Positions 44,897 through 54,663 of a stretch of 64,000 nucleotides of DNA are shown piece after piece (within the stretch, counting starts at the first letter, position 1; the number at the start of each line of letters is the position of its first letter). The notes under the pieces were generated by a model. The model ran no database searches. It had not been told where the DNA came from and worked only from the letters and a program-made list of their open reading frames with translations. This DNA comes from Alphaproteobacteria bacterium (GTDB lineage Bacteria > Pseudomonadota > Alphaproteobacteria > Micavibrionales > Micavibrionaceae), in contig JAESRE010000015.1 in the NCBI GenBank assembly GCA_016764775.1, positions 24,287 to 88,286 on the forward strand. The letters are read 5' to 3'. Made by a program: the position numbers and the translations under genes.

Positions 44897-45718
44897 TCAT
44901 GCGCTGATCAGCCGGGTATCGTGGCCGCTGTGGCCACGTGCCTGTCTAACAATCAGTGCAACATCGAGGACTCCTCGCAATTTCACGATAAATTCTCGGG
45001 TCAATTCTTCATGCGGGTGGTCTTTAACCCGCTTGAGGATGACTGCCGCGAACGCTTTGAAGACAACTTCAAAACCATCGCCGACGGCTATTCCATGGAG
45101 TGGCAGGTCACACCCGTCAGTGAAAAAGTCAAAACACTGGTGCTCGTTTCCAAAACAGACCACTGCCTGAACGATATCCTGTATCGCTGGCGCACCAAGC
45201 AACTCAACATCGATATTACGGGCATCGTCTCCAACCACGACAATAACCGTAAGCTAGTCGAGGAGCGCGGCCTGCCCTTCCATCATTTGCCGATCACGAA
45301 GGACTCAAAGGCCGAACAGGAAGGCGAAATCCGCAAAATCATCAAGGACACGGATACCGAACTGGTCATCCTCGCGCGCTACATGCAAATCCTGTCCGAA
45401 GATATGAGCGATGATTTCAGCGGACGCATCATCAATATCCACCATTCTTTCCTGCCCGGCTTTAAAGGCGCCAAGCCATACCATCAGGCCTATGAGCGCG
45501 GCGTGAAGCTGATCGGGGCGACGGCGCATTTCGCCACCGCCGATCTGGACGAAGGGCCGATTGTCGAGCAGGAAATCAAACGCGTCGATCACTCCCACGA
45601 TCCGAAACAAATGCAATCCATCGGCCGCGACATCGAAGCCCGCGTACTCGCCCGCGCCATCCAGCTTTATACCGAGCGCCGCATCTTCATGCACGGCAAA
45701 CGCACCATTATTCTTTAA
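44879..45718 (+). CDS. purU: Formyltetrahydrofolate deformylase
   Basis: A 279-residue enzyme that hydrolyses 10-formyl-THF to formate and THF. An N-terminal ACT domain (~1-75) starts LRLSCADQPGIVAAVATCL. The catalytic formyltransferase domain contains ITGIVSNHDN, LARYMQILSE and the signature HHSFLPGFKGAKPYHQAYERG, given in part, then ATAHFATADLDEGPI. Length is normal. Placement after ahcY links it to one-carbon metabolism. Confidence 0.96.
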   Translation: MHILRLSCADQPGIVAAVATCLSNNQCNIEDSSQFHDKFSGQFFMRVVFNPLEDDCRERFEDNFKTIADGYSMEWQVTPVSEKVKTLVLVSKTDHCLNDILYRWRTKQLNIDITGIVSNHDNNRKLVEERGLPFHHLPITKDSKAEQEGEIRKIIKDTDTELVILARYMQILSEDMSDDFSGRIINIHHSFLPGFKGAKPYHQAYERGVKLIGATAHFATADLDEGPIVEQEIKRVDHSHDPKQMQSIGRDIEARVLARAIQLYTERRIFMHGKRTIIL

Positions 45719-45780
45719 ACTTCTCTTTCCCCTCCCCAATTGGTATCGTGTTCGCAGCGATTTTTAAGGGGAGTTTTAAT

Positions 45781-47448
45781 ATGCGCTATGTTCTTTTTCT
45801 GACTGTGTTGTTATTGCCTGTGCTGGCCCATGCCGATGATGTAAAAGTCACAGGGACATTGAAAGCCGCAACCGTTTACAATGACCGCGCCGCCTTAACA
45901 CTGGAAACGACGACTCAGGTTCCTGCCGGCAAACATGTCGTCATGTTTGAAGGGCTACCGACAGGCATCTTCACCGACTCCTTGCGTGTAAAAGGCGAAA
46001 GTCAGGCCGAAGCCATTCTCGGCGCGCTCTCCCATAAAATCGTCAACAATGTCGAACTGACCTCCGCCCGCGAGGCCGAGCTGAATACACAAAAAGAAAA
46101 ACTCGAAGAACAAAAGAAAGTTATCGAAGCTGAAATTCAGGCCATCAACGCCAAAAAGAAATTCCTCGCCTCTCTCGAAGCCAAAGCGATTGAAACGACC
46201 AATGATGAAATCGCCGAGTTCGAGCTTAACAGCACATCATGGCTGGAAGCCGCAAACACCTTACAAGCGGGCATGGACGAAGTACTGAAAACCGAACTTG
46301 CCAAACAAAACCAGATCAAGGACATCAATGACCAAATTGCCAAAATCAACCGCGATCTGGCACAGGTTCGCACAGGCTCAAAGCAAACGCTGACTGTCAG
46401 CCTCCCTGTCGAAATGTCCCGCGCCGCGAACCTGAAACTCTCGCTCGAATATCAAATCGGTGGCGCGTACTGGCGTCCCGTTTACGACGCCCGCCTGAGC
46501 ACTGAAACTGGTGACCTTGAACTGGTTCAATATGGCGCTGTCAGCCAACGCACAGGTGAAGACTGGAGCAATATCGCGCTCACGCTGTCCACCGCACGCC
46601 CCAACCGTGGCGCAACCGCCCCGACACTGAATACCCAATGGGTCAACCTTTGGTCCGAGATGAAAAAATCACGTGGCTTTGCTGGCGGCATGGCACGAAA
46701 TGAAATGGCTCTGGACCGCGCTGCTGTATCCGCCCCCGCTGCGCTAGAATTGGCTGAAGAAGACGCAGCATACGCCCCAAAAGAAGCCAGACAGCAAGTC
46801 GCCACAATCAACACCGGCGGGTTTACGGCTGAATTCGGCATTCCGGGCCTGATCTCCGTTCCTGCCGACGGTACGGAAACCAAAGTCCTGATTGCACCAT
46901 TTGAAACCGAATCCAAGCTTGAGGTTCACATCAAGCCTCAGGTCGATGCCAAAGCCTATCTGGTGGCCAACACCACCATCAAAGGTGAAGCGCCTCTCCT
47001 GCCCGGTCAGGTCAGCCTGTTCCGTGACGGCTCCTTTGTCGGGCAAACACAAGTGCCGTTACTCAAACCCGGCAAGGATTATGATTTGTCCTTCGGCATC
47101 GATGACCAGATCGAAGTCGAGCACAAAACGCTTAAAGACGAACGCGGCGAACAGGGCATGTTTGTCGGTAAAACCGATCAACTGGTCCGCCACACTGTCA
47201 CGGAAATCCAGAATTTGCGAAACCGTGACGTCAACATAGTGGTCGGACAGACCGTTCCTGTAGCGCAAAACGAAAAAATCACGCTGGAAATGGACAAACA
47301 AAACACCACTGCCGGATACACCGAGGACACCGAAAACGTAAAAGGTCTTCTTGAATGGGCATTTACTCTTAAATCCAAGGAGAAAAAGGACATTAAACTC
47401 GGCTGGACACTGGCTTGGCCGCAAGGCCAGAATATCAGCGGTATTTAA
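45781..47448 (+). CDS. DUF4139 family exported protein
   Basis: A 555-residue protein from the ATG at 45781, which follows AGGGGAG; the frame's earlier start is not supported. A signal peptide (FLTVLLLPVLAHA) is followed by an N-terminal DUF4140-like part (ATVYNDRAALTLETT), a long coiled coil (~90-205) and the DUF4139 region with YQIGGAYWRPVYDARLS, QRTGEDWSNIALTLSTARP and a C-terminal beta-rich part. Family members are of unknown function in bacteria. The protein is probably periplasmic or surface-linked. Confidence 0.88.
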   Translation: MRYVLFLTVLLLPVLAHADDVKVTGTLKAATVYNDRAALTLETTTQVPAGKHVVMFEGLPTGIFTDSLRVKGESQAEAILGALSHKIVNNVELTSAREAELNTQKEKLEEQKKVIEAEIQAINAKKKFLASLEAKAIETTNDEIAEFELNSTSWLEAANTLQAGMDEVLKTELAKQNQIKDINDQIAKINRDLAQVRTGSKQTLTVSLPVEMSRAANLKLSLEYQIGGAYWRPVYDARLSTETGDLELVQYGAVSQRTGEDWSNIALTLSTARPNRGATAPTLNTQWVNLWSEMKKSRGFAGGMARNEMALDRAAVSAPAALELAEEDAAYAPKEARQQVATINTGGFTAEFGIPGLISVPADGTETKVLIAPFETESKLEVHIKPQVDAKAYLVANTTIKGEAPLLPGQVSLFRDGSFVGQTQVPLLKPGKDYDLSFGIDDQIEVEHKTLKDERGEQGMFVGKTDQLVRHTVTEIQNLRNRDVNIVVGQTVPVAQNEKITLEMDKQNTTAGYTEDTENVKGLLEWAFTLKSKEKKDIKLGWTLAWPQGQNISGI

Positions 47449-47505
47449 AAACCGATGATTTCCGCTCTTGTCTTTACCTGCGGCTGTTTTTAAACTTGGA
47501 AAACC

Positions 47506-49935
47506 GTGAATAAAGCACCCACCGATCCTGAACGCTCTTTCTTTCACAAACTGCTGAGGCCGTTTGGGTTTGCCTGCGCCTATGAAAAGGCACGCAGCGA
47601 AGCCTTCCTGTCCAGCTTTCCGGGTGAATATTGCGGTTGGGCCGTTGGCCACGCCGACACCAAAGACAGCGCACAGAGTGTCGCCTATTCTCCCGGTTTC
47701 TGTAACATGCTCGGGCTTGAACACATCACCAAACTGACAGACATTCAAGGCAAGCTCGCCCCCAGCGATGCCGCCGCTCTCGAAGGCCTGTTCGAACGCA
47801 TGGAACAAAACGGCCTGCCGTTCTCGACATTCGTTTTGAATGCCGATCAGAGCAAGGCCTTCAAACTCTCGGGCACACAAGGCAAGGACGGCGACAATAA
47901 GGTCGCCTACAACATTCTCTGGCTCGAAGATGTCAGCGAAGATTATTTCAAAAATAAAAACTTCAAAGACGTAGCCATCCGCAAAGCGGAAAGACTGGAA
48001 CAGCTACAAGCCGCTTTTGACTCTCTGCCGCAACCGCGTTGGGTTCGCGATAAGGACGGCACAATCCTCTGGATCAACGATGCCTATAGCGATGCTCTGG
48101 GCCTGACCCACAACAAAATCATAGAGGAACAAAAAGAGCTATCTATCAATGTCCGCAAACCCGCGAGCAAGAACGAGGAAAAACAGCTCATCGGTAAAGC
48201 CCTTGCCGCCAAGGCTCTCAAGACCGGGGAGAAACAATATAGCGAAGGCCATATCACTATGGGCGGAAAGCGGATTTTGATGAAGATCATCGAAACTCCG
48301 CTCGAAGGCCTGAACCTTACCCTTGGCCTGACCGAAGACATTTCGGAGCGCGAAGAAATCGAAACCGCGCTTAAACGTTACCAATCCTCCAACATTGAAT
48401 TGCTGGAGCAGCTTCGTACCGCTGTCGCCATTTATGCGGCCGACGAAAGTCTCGAATTCTACAACTCCGCCTTTGCCCAGCTTTGGGACCTGGAAGACGG
48501 ATGGCTGAACACCCGCCCGAAACTCGGCGACATCATGGAAAAATTGCGCGAAACCCGCCGCCTGCCGGAACAGGCCGATTTCCGCAAATACAAACAAAGC
48601 TGGCTCGACATGTTCACCACCTTGATCGAGCCCTATGATGAAATGCTTTACCTGCCCGATGACACGGCATTGCGCATGCTCGTCGTGCCACACTCCATGG
48701 GCGGGCTGATGATGACCTTCGAAGACGTATCCAGCCGCCTTCAGCTTGAATCCTCATACAACACCCTGATCGCCGTGCAAAAAGAAACGCTCGATAATCT
48801 GGGCGAAGCGGTGGCCGTGTTCGGCGGTGACGGACGCATTAAACTTTGGAACCCAGCCTTCAGCCGCTTGTGGAAACTCAACCCCGAAGATCTCGAGGGT
48901 AATCCGCATATCAGCACATTGGTCGAAAAGCTCGTGGGCTTCTTCACCAAGGAAGAATGGCCGCAGCGCAAGAACGAACTCGCCGCCAAAGCACTAGACC
49001 GCATGATGCATGAAGGGCGTCTAAAGCGCGCCGATAACACGCTCATCGACTTTACGACCGTGCCTTTGCCCGACGGCGGCGTGCTGATCACCTATATCGA
49101 TGTGACCGACACCGTGCGCGTAGAAAACGCATTGCGAGAGAAAAATGCTGCGCTCGAAGCCGCAGAACAACTGAAACTCGACTTCCTTGCCAATGTGTCA
49201 TATCAGCTCAGAACACCGCTCAACGCGATCATGGGCTTTAACGACATTCTCGATCAGGAATATTTCGGCCCGCTGAATTCGCGGCAAAAGGAATACACCC
49301 GCGACATGCACAAAGCCAGCCAGCGCTTGCTCGAACTGGTCAACGACATTCTCGACCTCGCCACTCTGGAAGCCGGTTACCTCACCCTGCAACGCGAGGA
49401 TATGGGCGTCTATCAATTGATGTCTTCGGTGAAAGATCTGGTCAGCGACTGGGCCCGTAAGGCCAGCATCGAAGTCCATTTAAGCTGTGCTAAGAATATT
49501 GGCAAAATTACCGCCGATGAAAAACGCATGAAGCAAGCCATCATCAACGTCGTGCGGAATGCCATCAACTTCACTCCCGAGGGCGGAAAAATCACACTCG
49601 CAGCGAAAAAGCGCAAAGACGGCATCGAGATCAGCATCGAAGATACGGGCATCGGCATTCCTAAAGAAGACAAGAAGCGCATATTTGATCCGTTCGAACG
49701 CGCACAAAGCGGCACCCATGACGGAAGACTATCCCGCAGCGGCGCAGGCCTCGGCCTTTCATTGGTGAAAAACATCGTCGCCCTGCATGGTGGTCATGTC
49801 GATCTGGAAAGCGAAGAAAACTCAGGCACGACGGTCACGATGTTCATTCCGTTCACCTCGATTGAAACCGAGTTTAAAATTCCGATTGAAAAGAAAAAGC
49901 CTGTCAGCAAAATATTGAAGTCGGCAAAAAAATAG
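47506..49935 (+). CDS. divL: DivL-like PAS sensor kinase with Tyr in place of the H-box His
   Basis: An 809-residue protein with a GTG start, no clear membrane helix, and three or four PAS-like domains (about 40-150, 165-275, 285-400 and 415-535). The dimerisation box reads FLANVSYQLRTPLNAI: Tyr566 stands where histidine kinases have His. The ATPase domain is intact (VVRNAINFTPEGG, EDTGIGIP and SGAGLGLSLVKNI). In Caulobacter, DivL has the same Tyr and controls CckA/CtrA through DivK; its gene lies next to tsaE, as here. That makes this a cell-cycle regulator rather than an ordinary kinase. Confidence 0.88.
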   Translation: MNKAPTDPERSFFHKLLRPFGFACAYEKARSEAFLSSFPGEYCGWAVGHADTKDSAQSVAYSPGFCNMLGLEHITKLTDIQGKLAPSDAAALEGLFERMEQNGLPFSTFVLNADQSKAFKLSGTQGKDGDNKVAYNILWLEDVSEDYFKNKNFKDVAIRKAERLEQLQAAFDSLPQPRWVRDKDGTILWINDAYSDALGLTHNKIIEEQKELSINVRKPASKNEEKQLIGKALAAKALKTGEKQYSEGHITMGGKRILMKIIETPLEGLNLTLGLTEDISEREEIETALKRYQSSNIELLEQLRTAVAIYAADESLEFYNSAFAQLWDLEDGWLNTRPKLGDIMEKLRETRRLPEQADFRKYKQSWLDMFTTLIEPYDEMLYLPDDTALRMLVVPHSMGGLMMTFEDVSSRLQLESSYNTLIAVQKETLDNLGEAVAVFGGDGRIKLWNPAFSRLWKLNPEDLEGNPHISTLVEKLVGFFTKEEWPQRKNELAAKALDRMMHEGRLKRADNTLIDFTTVPLPDGGVLITYIDVTDTVRVENALREKNAALEAAEQLKLDFLANVSYQLRTPLNAIMGFNDILDQEYFGPLNSRQKEYTRDMHKASQRLLELVNDILDLATLEAGYLTLQREDMGVYQLMSSVKDLVSDWARKASIEVHLSCAKNIGKITADEKRMKQAIINVVRNAINFTPEGGKITLAAKKRKDGIEISIEDTGIGIPKEDKKRIFDPFERAQSGTHDGRLSRSGAGLGLSLVKNIVALHGGHVDLESEENSGTTVTMFIPFTSIETEFKIPIEKKKPVSKILKSAKK

Positions 49936-50406
49936 CTATTTGCGCGGTTCGCCCGTTTTTCCGCCATCGGCGTTATAACATTCAATCCAGGTTTTCGCGC
50001 CGCCTTCGGGTTTGCGATACCCTTTAATCACCAAATCACCCTGATCTACACGGCTTTGGCAGGCAAAAATCGGGAAAAGCGTGCGCAGATCAATTTCCAG
50101 TGAACGATACGCCATAAACGGCCCATAAGAGCAAAACTCCGCCCTATCCGTCGGAAACCCGCTTTCGGGGTTCACGGTACCCGCGGCATCGAGGCTAAAA
50201 TTCGACCTGTGACGGGTGATAACACCGTCCGCACGCATATATCGTGCCGTCGTCACGCGCCCCATCGTACTGTAAGGCGCTTCATTGATCAGCATGAAAC
50301 AAACCGGCTCTTCAGTCACATCCAGATTGGCGTTGTAAGCCTCTGGCGTTTGCGCGTATGCGCTGCCTGCAATAAAGACCAAAAATGCCAACAATCCGTA
50401 TCTCAT
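49936..50406 (-). CDS. Hypothetical exported protein
   Basis: A 156-residue protein from the ATG at 50406, chosen because AGGA stands 8 nt upstream; an ATG two codons earlier is too close to it. A signal peptide (MRYGLLAFLVFIAGSAYA) is followed by a Cys-containing mature part (EEPVCFMLIN, AEFCSYGPF, FACQS and WIECYN) that could form two disulfides. No family is recognised. It converges with divL directly after its stop. Confidence 0.75.
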   Translation of the reverse strand: MRYGLLAFLVFIAGSAYAQTPEAYNANLDVTEEPVCFMLINEAPYSTMGRVTTARYMRADGVITRHRSNFSLDAAGTVNPESGFPTDRAEFCSYGPFMAYRSLEIDLRTLFPIFACQSRVDQGDLVIKGYRKPEGGAKTWIECYNADGGKTGEPRK

Positions 50407-50516
50407 GCTCATATTCCTATTATACCATAGTGATTCCTACGAACACAGACGTTAATATGCTGCATATGCTCAAGTAATACCTTGTTATAAAACGGTTTTC
50501 ACATTAAAGATTGGGC

Positions 50517-50945
50517 ATGGAATACACCAGCGACAGCGAAGATCAAACCATAGAAATCGCCCGAAACTTTGCGGACGAGATCAAACAGGACGACATCCTT
50601 ACACTTCACGGAACACTCGGCATGGGTAAAAGCGTATTTGCCCGCGCCTTAATCCGCGCCCTGTGTAAGGAGCCTGAGCTAGATGTCCCAAGCCCGACTT
50701 TTACGCTGGTCCAGCTTTACGACGCCGCAGACGCCCAAATCGCCCATTTCGACCTCTACCGTCTTGAAGACCCCGAAGAGATTTTTGAACTTGGCTGGGA
50801 AGATGCCATCAGCTCCGGCATCACGCTCGTTGAATGGCCGGACAGACTCGGCCCCTATCTGCCGCGGGAAAGGGTGGACATTCACCTGCAGGCGGGAGAC
50901 AATGGACCTCTTACACGAAAGATTCTGATTGAGCGCGTATCCTGA
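50517..50945 (+). CDS. tsaE: tRNA threonylcarbamoyladenosine biosynthesis ATPase TsaE
   Basis: A 142-residue P-loop ATPase needed with TsaB and TsaD for t6A modification of tRNA. Walker A is HGTLGMGKSVFARALIR, followed by the family motif VPSPTFTLVQLYD and IAHFDLYRLEDPEE. The ATG at 50517 is used rather than the TTG two codons earlier. It overlaps the next gene's start (TGATG). TsaB/TsaD genes are not in the window. Confidence 0.95.
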   Translation: MEYTSDSEDQTIEIARNFADEIKQDDILTLHGTLGMGKSVFARALIRALCKEPELDVPSPTFTLVQLYDAADAQIAHFDLYRLEDPEEIFELGWEDAISSGITLVEWPDRLGPYLPRERVDIHLQAGDNGPLTRKILIERVS

Positions 50946-51682
50946 TGTCCCCATCATCTTCACCTATTGATGACACTGCTTTTATTCTGGCTGCAGGCTT
51001 TGGTAAACGCCTTCGCCCCTATACCGAAGAAAAACCAAAACCCATGATCGAAGTCGACGGTGTCCCGATGATCGATCAGGCGCTCGACAAGCTAGCCGAT
51101 GTCGGCATTGATAAATGCGTTGTGAACACGCATTACCTCGACAACATTCTGAAATGTCATTTAAGCCTGCGCTCTAAAGGACCGAAAACCATAATCTCTC
51201 ATGAGCCGGAAATACTGGATACGGGTGGCGGCATCGCCAATGCCCTTGATCATTTTGCTGCACCTTTTTTTGTATTGAGCGGCGATTCCGTGTGGGAGGA
51301 TGCTGCGCACAAGAACACATTGCAGCATATGAAAGACGTATGGAATCCAAACCGTATGGATATTCTTATGCTGCTACAGCCTGTTGAATCCATGACCCTG
51401 ACCAAAGGCGTCGGCGACTATGATCTCGATATAACGGGCAGAGCCACGCGTTCGGTCGATAGGACAGGCGCCTATATGTGGACCAGCATCCGCATCAACA
51501 GCCCACGCATATTCGACCACGCCCCCGACGGGCCGTTCTCCTATCTTGAACTGCTTGACGAAGCACAACGTCAGGGCCGCCTGTTCGGTGTTGTGCACGA
51601 AGGACAGTGGCATCACATCAGCACACCCGCAGACCTTGAGGCTGTGAATGGCCGAAAAGCCAATGCGCAGAAGCGCGCATGA
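50945..51682 (+). CDS. murU: Nucleotidyltransferase, MurU-like (N-acetylmuramate-1-phosphate uridylyltransferase)
   Basis: A 245-residue sugar-phosphate nucleotidyltransferase. The nucleotide loop is FILAAGFGKRLRPYTEEKPKPM, cited in part, and the catalytic Asp is in FFVLSGDSVW. The position between tsaE and addB is that of MurU in alphaproteobacteria, where AmgK (the anomeric sugar kinase) normally lies just before it. AmgK is not seen here. Role in cell-wall recycling is inferred from this context; a mannose-1-phosphate activity is the alternative. Confidence 0.8.
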   Translation: MSPSSSPIDDTAFILAAGFGKRLRPYTEEKPKPMIEVDGVPMIDQALDKLADVGIDKCVVNTHYLDNILKCHLSLRSKGPKTIISHEPEILDTGGGIANALDHFAAPFFVLSGDSVWEDAAHKNTLQHMKDVWNPNRMDILMLLQPVESMTLTKGVGDYDLDITGRATRSVDRTGAYMWTSIRINSPRIFDHAPDGPFSYLELLDEAQRQGRLFGVVHEGQWHHISTPADLEAVNGRKANAQKRA

Positions 51683-54663
51683 GCAATACACCAACCGTAT
51701 TCAACATCCCCGCAGGACAGCCTTTCGCACAAATTCTGGCGCAGCATTTATTCGATCAGGCAGACGGCAAACCCGAAGCGTTAAGTGCCATGACCGTTCT
51801 GATGCCCACACGCCGCGCCTGCCGCGTTGTGCAGGATGCGTTTTTGAAACTGCACCCTGAAAAAAGCGGAGCAACGTTACTGCCGCGGCTGCAGCCGATC
51901 GGCGATCTGGATGAAGAAGAGCTATCCCTCAACATCATGGGGCGTGCGGGGGGTGCCGCAAAACTACTCGACCTTGCACCTGCGATCTCCCCCATACAGC
52001 GCCAGATATTGCTGGCGAAGCTGATCCGCGAATTGCCTGCAAAACACAGCTATGAGCAAGCCCTGAAACTGGCGCAGGCACTCGGTCATTTAATCGACCA
52101 GATTCATACTGAAAATCTGGACATGGCCGATATGGCCGAACTCGTGCCGGCTGAATTCGCCGAGCACTGGCAAATCACGCTCAAATTCCTCGAGATTATT
52201 TCCGAAGCCTGGCCGAAAATCTTGCAAGAACGCGGGCTGATGGATCAGGCCGAGCGTCGTAATGCGCTCATCCTTGCGCTGGCCGAATACTGGGACCAGC
52301 ACCCGCCGCAAACGCCCGTTATCGGGGCAGGGTCTACGGGGTCTATCCCTGCAACATGGCACCTGCTCTCGGTTATATCGAAGCTGCCTGCAGGATATCT
52401 GGTTTTACCCGGCTTCGATCCCGGCATGGACCAGTCCAGCTGGGAAGAAATGGAAGAAACCCACCCCCAATTCGGCTTTAGACACCTGTTCGGCAAAGTA
52501 GGAATCTCGCGGGAAGAGGTCAAACCGCTGCAAAAATCGCTATCACCTTCAATACGCACTGACCTTGCCCGTGAGATCATGCGCCCCGCGGAAACCAGTG
52601 CCGAATGGATGACCATAAAAACCAAGGGCGGGCAGCGATCACAGATAATCGGTTCTTTGGAAAACCTGTCTCTGATCGAATGCGAAAACGAACGCGAAGA
52701 GGCTGAAACCATTGCCCTCGCTTTACGCGAAACGCTCGAAACCCCTGACAAAACGGCATGTCTGGTTACACCTGACCGTCTGCTGGCCCGCCGCGTCAAG
52801 GAAACCTGCAAACGCTGGAACATACTGCTCGATGACTCTGCGGGTGAAACATTGAAAGAAACACCCCTTGGCATTTATCTGCGCGTGTTGCTGGATTGCG
52901 TGCGCAATGCCTACACGCCGCTGGACGTGCTCGCTGTGCTCAGCCATAAATACAGCGCCTTTCACATTGAGAATTCATCCAAGCAAGCCGACATCGCGAC
53001 GCTGGACTACGCACTGCGGGGCCTAAAACCCGCTACGGGCTTTGACGGTCTTCTCAACCATATCGAAAACAGAGAGCGGCTTTCCGAGGACGTAGCACAA
53101 GACGCCACCACCATCATCAAGCAATTAGAACCGTATTTCACCGAATTCGAAGAGTTACGGGGGCAAACACGCAGCTTTAACGCATGGCTGCAAGCCTTGC
53201 TCAAACTGGCGGAAAGCCTCTCCAAACCTAGCGAACACGCAGAAACACCGCTATGGCGCGGTGAGACCGGCCAAAAAGCCGCCCGCTTCTTCAGTTCTTT
53301 ATTCGATGAAACGCAGGATATGGCCGCACTGTCTTTCGATGATTTCTATGAATCATTGAACCATTTCATGCAACTTCAACAATTGCGCCCTGCTTTCGGC
53401 ACACACCCGCGCCTGCATATCCTCGGACAACTGGAAGCCCGCCTGATTGATGCGGACCGTGTCATTCTCAGTGGCCTGAACGAAGGAAGCTGGCCACCCG
53501 ATGCCGCCGCCGATCCGTGGATGTCACGCCCGATGAGAAAGGAATTCGGCCTGCCCAGTCCCCAACGGGGTATCGGTCTCGCCGCCCACGACTTTGTACA
53601 GGGTTTGAGCGCAAATGAGGTGCTTTTGACCCGCTCAATGCGCGCAGCCGGATCACCAACCGTGCCCGCACGGTGGCTACAAAGACTCGATGCTGTCATG
53701 TTGGCCTCCGACATTCCGGACGATGCGTTACGGACACACCCGCTCAAAAACTGGGTTCATGCGCTTGACCATGTGCAAAGCACCTCAGCCATAACTCAGC
53801 CCAAGCCCTGCCCCCCTGTCGAAACACGGCCCAGAGCACTCTCAGTCACCCAAATCGAGCTATGGCTGCGCGATCCCTATGCAATCCATGCACGGCATAT
53901 TCTGGGGCTTGAAGCGCTGGAAGCGCTGGAAAAACCGTTTGATGCCGCCGAGCGCGGTACGCTTTTGCACGCTATTTTAGAGTCATTTACGATTCAGACC
54001 CACAAAGCCCTGCCCGAAGACAGCCTGAAATTAATGGACGACATTGCCAGACAAGAAATCTCTAAATTTCGCCAAAACACGCAAATCTGGGAATTCTGGT
54101 GGCCGCGCTTCACCAAATCCGCCCGCTGGCTGATCGATCATGAAACCCGCCATCGGGAAACCGCCGTCAATATTGCGAATGAATCCTTCGGTCACACCGC
54201 CTTACAGGCCGATGCCAATGCATTTACCCTCAGAGGGATCGCCGACCGCATAGACAAGACCCATGACGGCAAAGCCATCATCATTGATTACAAATCCGGC
54301 GGACAATTCAGCCAAAGCGCGATGAAAGATGGCGGCTCGCCACAATTACCGCTGGAAGCACTCATACTTGCTCAAGGCGGCTTTACCGATGTCGACGCCA
54401 TGCCATGCGCTTCCCTTGAATACTGGGTGTTCACAGGGCCGAAAGGCGGCAACACGACCAAACTGGCCACAGGAGTAGACGATGTTGTCATCGAAACAAA
54501 AGCAGCGCTCCTAAACCTCATTAACGCTTATGACGATCCTGCAATGCCGTATATCAGCCTGCCCCGCGCCGATAAGGCGCCACGCTTTAACGATTACGAA
54601 CACCTCTCCCGTGTAAAGGAATGGGGAATTGCAGGAGACGCCACAGAGGAGGACGCCGCATGA
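51679..54663 (+). CDS. addB: Double-strand break repair protein AddB
   Basis: A 994-residue subunit of the AddAB helicase-nuclease that processes broken ends for RecA. The N-terminal part is a degenerate helicase with TVLMPTRRACRVVQDAFL. The middle has ILSGLNEGSWPPDAAADPWMSRPMRKEFGLP, quoted in part, typical of alphaproteobacterial AddB. The C-terminal RecB-like nuclease contains AIIIDYKSGGQ. It overlaps murU and addA by 4 nt each. No iron-sulfur Cys cluster is obvious. Confidence 0.95.
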   Translation: MSNTPTVFNIPAGQPFAQILAQHLFDQADGKPEALSAMTVLMPTRRACRVVQDAFLKLHPEKSGATLLPRLQPIGDLDEEELSLNIMGRAGGAAKLLDLAPAISPIQRQILLAKLIRELPAKHSYEQALKLAQALGHLIDQIHTENLDMADMAELVPAEFAEHWQITLKFLEIISEAWPKILQERGLMDQAERRNALILALAEYWDQHPPQTPVIGAGSTGSIPATWHLLSVISKLPAGYLVLPGFDPGMDQSSWEEMEETHPQFGFRHLFGKVGISREEVKPLQKSLSPSIRTDLAREIMRPAETSAEWMTIKTKGGQRSQIIGSLENLSLIECENEREEAETIALALRETLETPDKTACLVTPDRLLARRVKETCKRWNILLDDSAGETLKETPLGIYLRVLLDCVRNAYTPLDVLAVLSHKYSAFHIENSSKQADIATLDYALRGLKPATGFDGLLNHIENRERLSEDVAQDATTIIKQLEPYFTEFEELRGQTRSFNAWLQALLKLAESLSKPSEHAETPLWRGETGQKAARFFSSLFDETQDMAALSFDDFYESLNHFMQLQQLRPAFGTHPRLHILGQLEARLIDADRVILSGLNEGSWPPDAAADPWMSRPMRKEFGLPSPQRGIGLAAHDFVQGLSANEVLLTRSMRAAGSPTVPARWLQRLDAVMLASDIPDDALRTHPLKNWVHALDHVQSTSAITQPKPCPPVETRPRALSVTQIELWLRDPYAIHARHILGLEALEALEKPFDAAERGTLLHAILESFTIQTHKALPEDSLKLMDDIARQEISKFRQNTQIWEFWWPRFTKSARWLIDHETRHRETAVNIANESFGHTALQADANAFTLRGIADRIDKTHDGKAIIIDYKSGGQFSQSAMKDGGSPQLPLEALILAQGGFTDVDAMPCASLEYWVFTGPKGGNTTKLATGVDDVVIETKAALLNLINAYDDPAMPYISLPRADKAPRFNDYEHLSRVKEWGIAGDATEEDAA

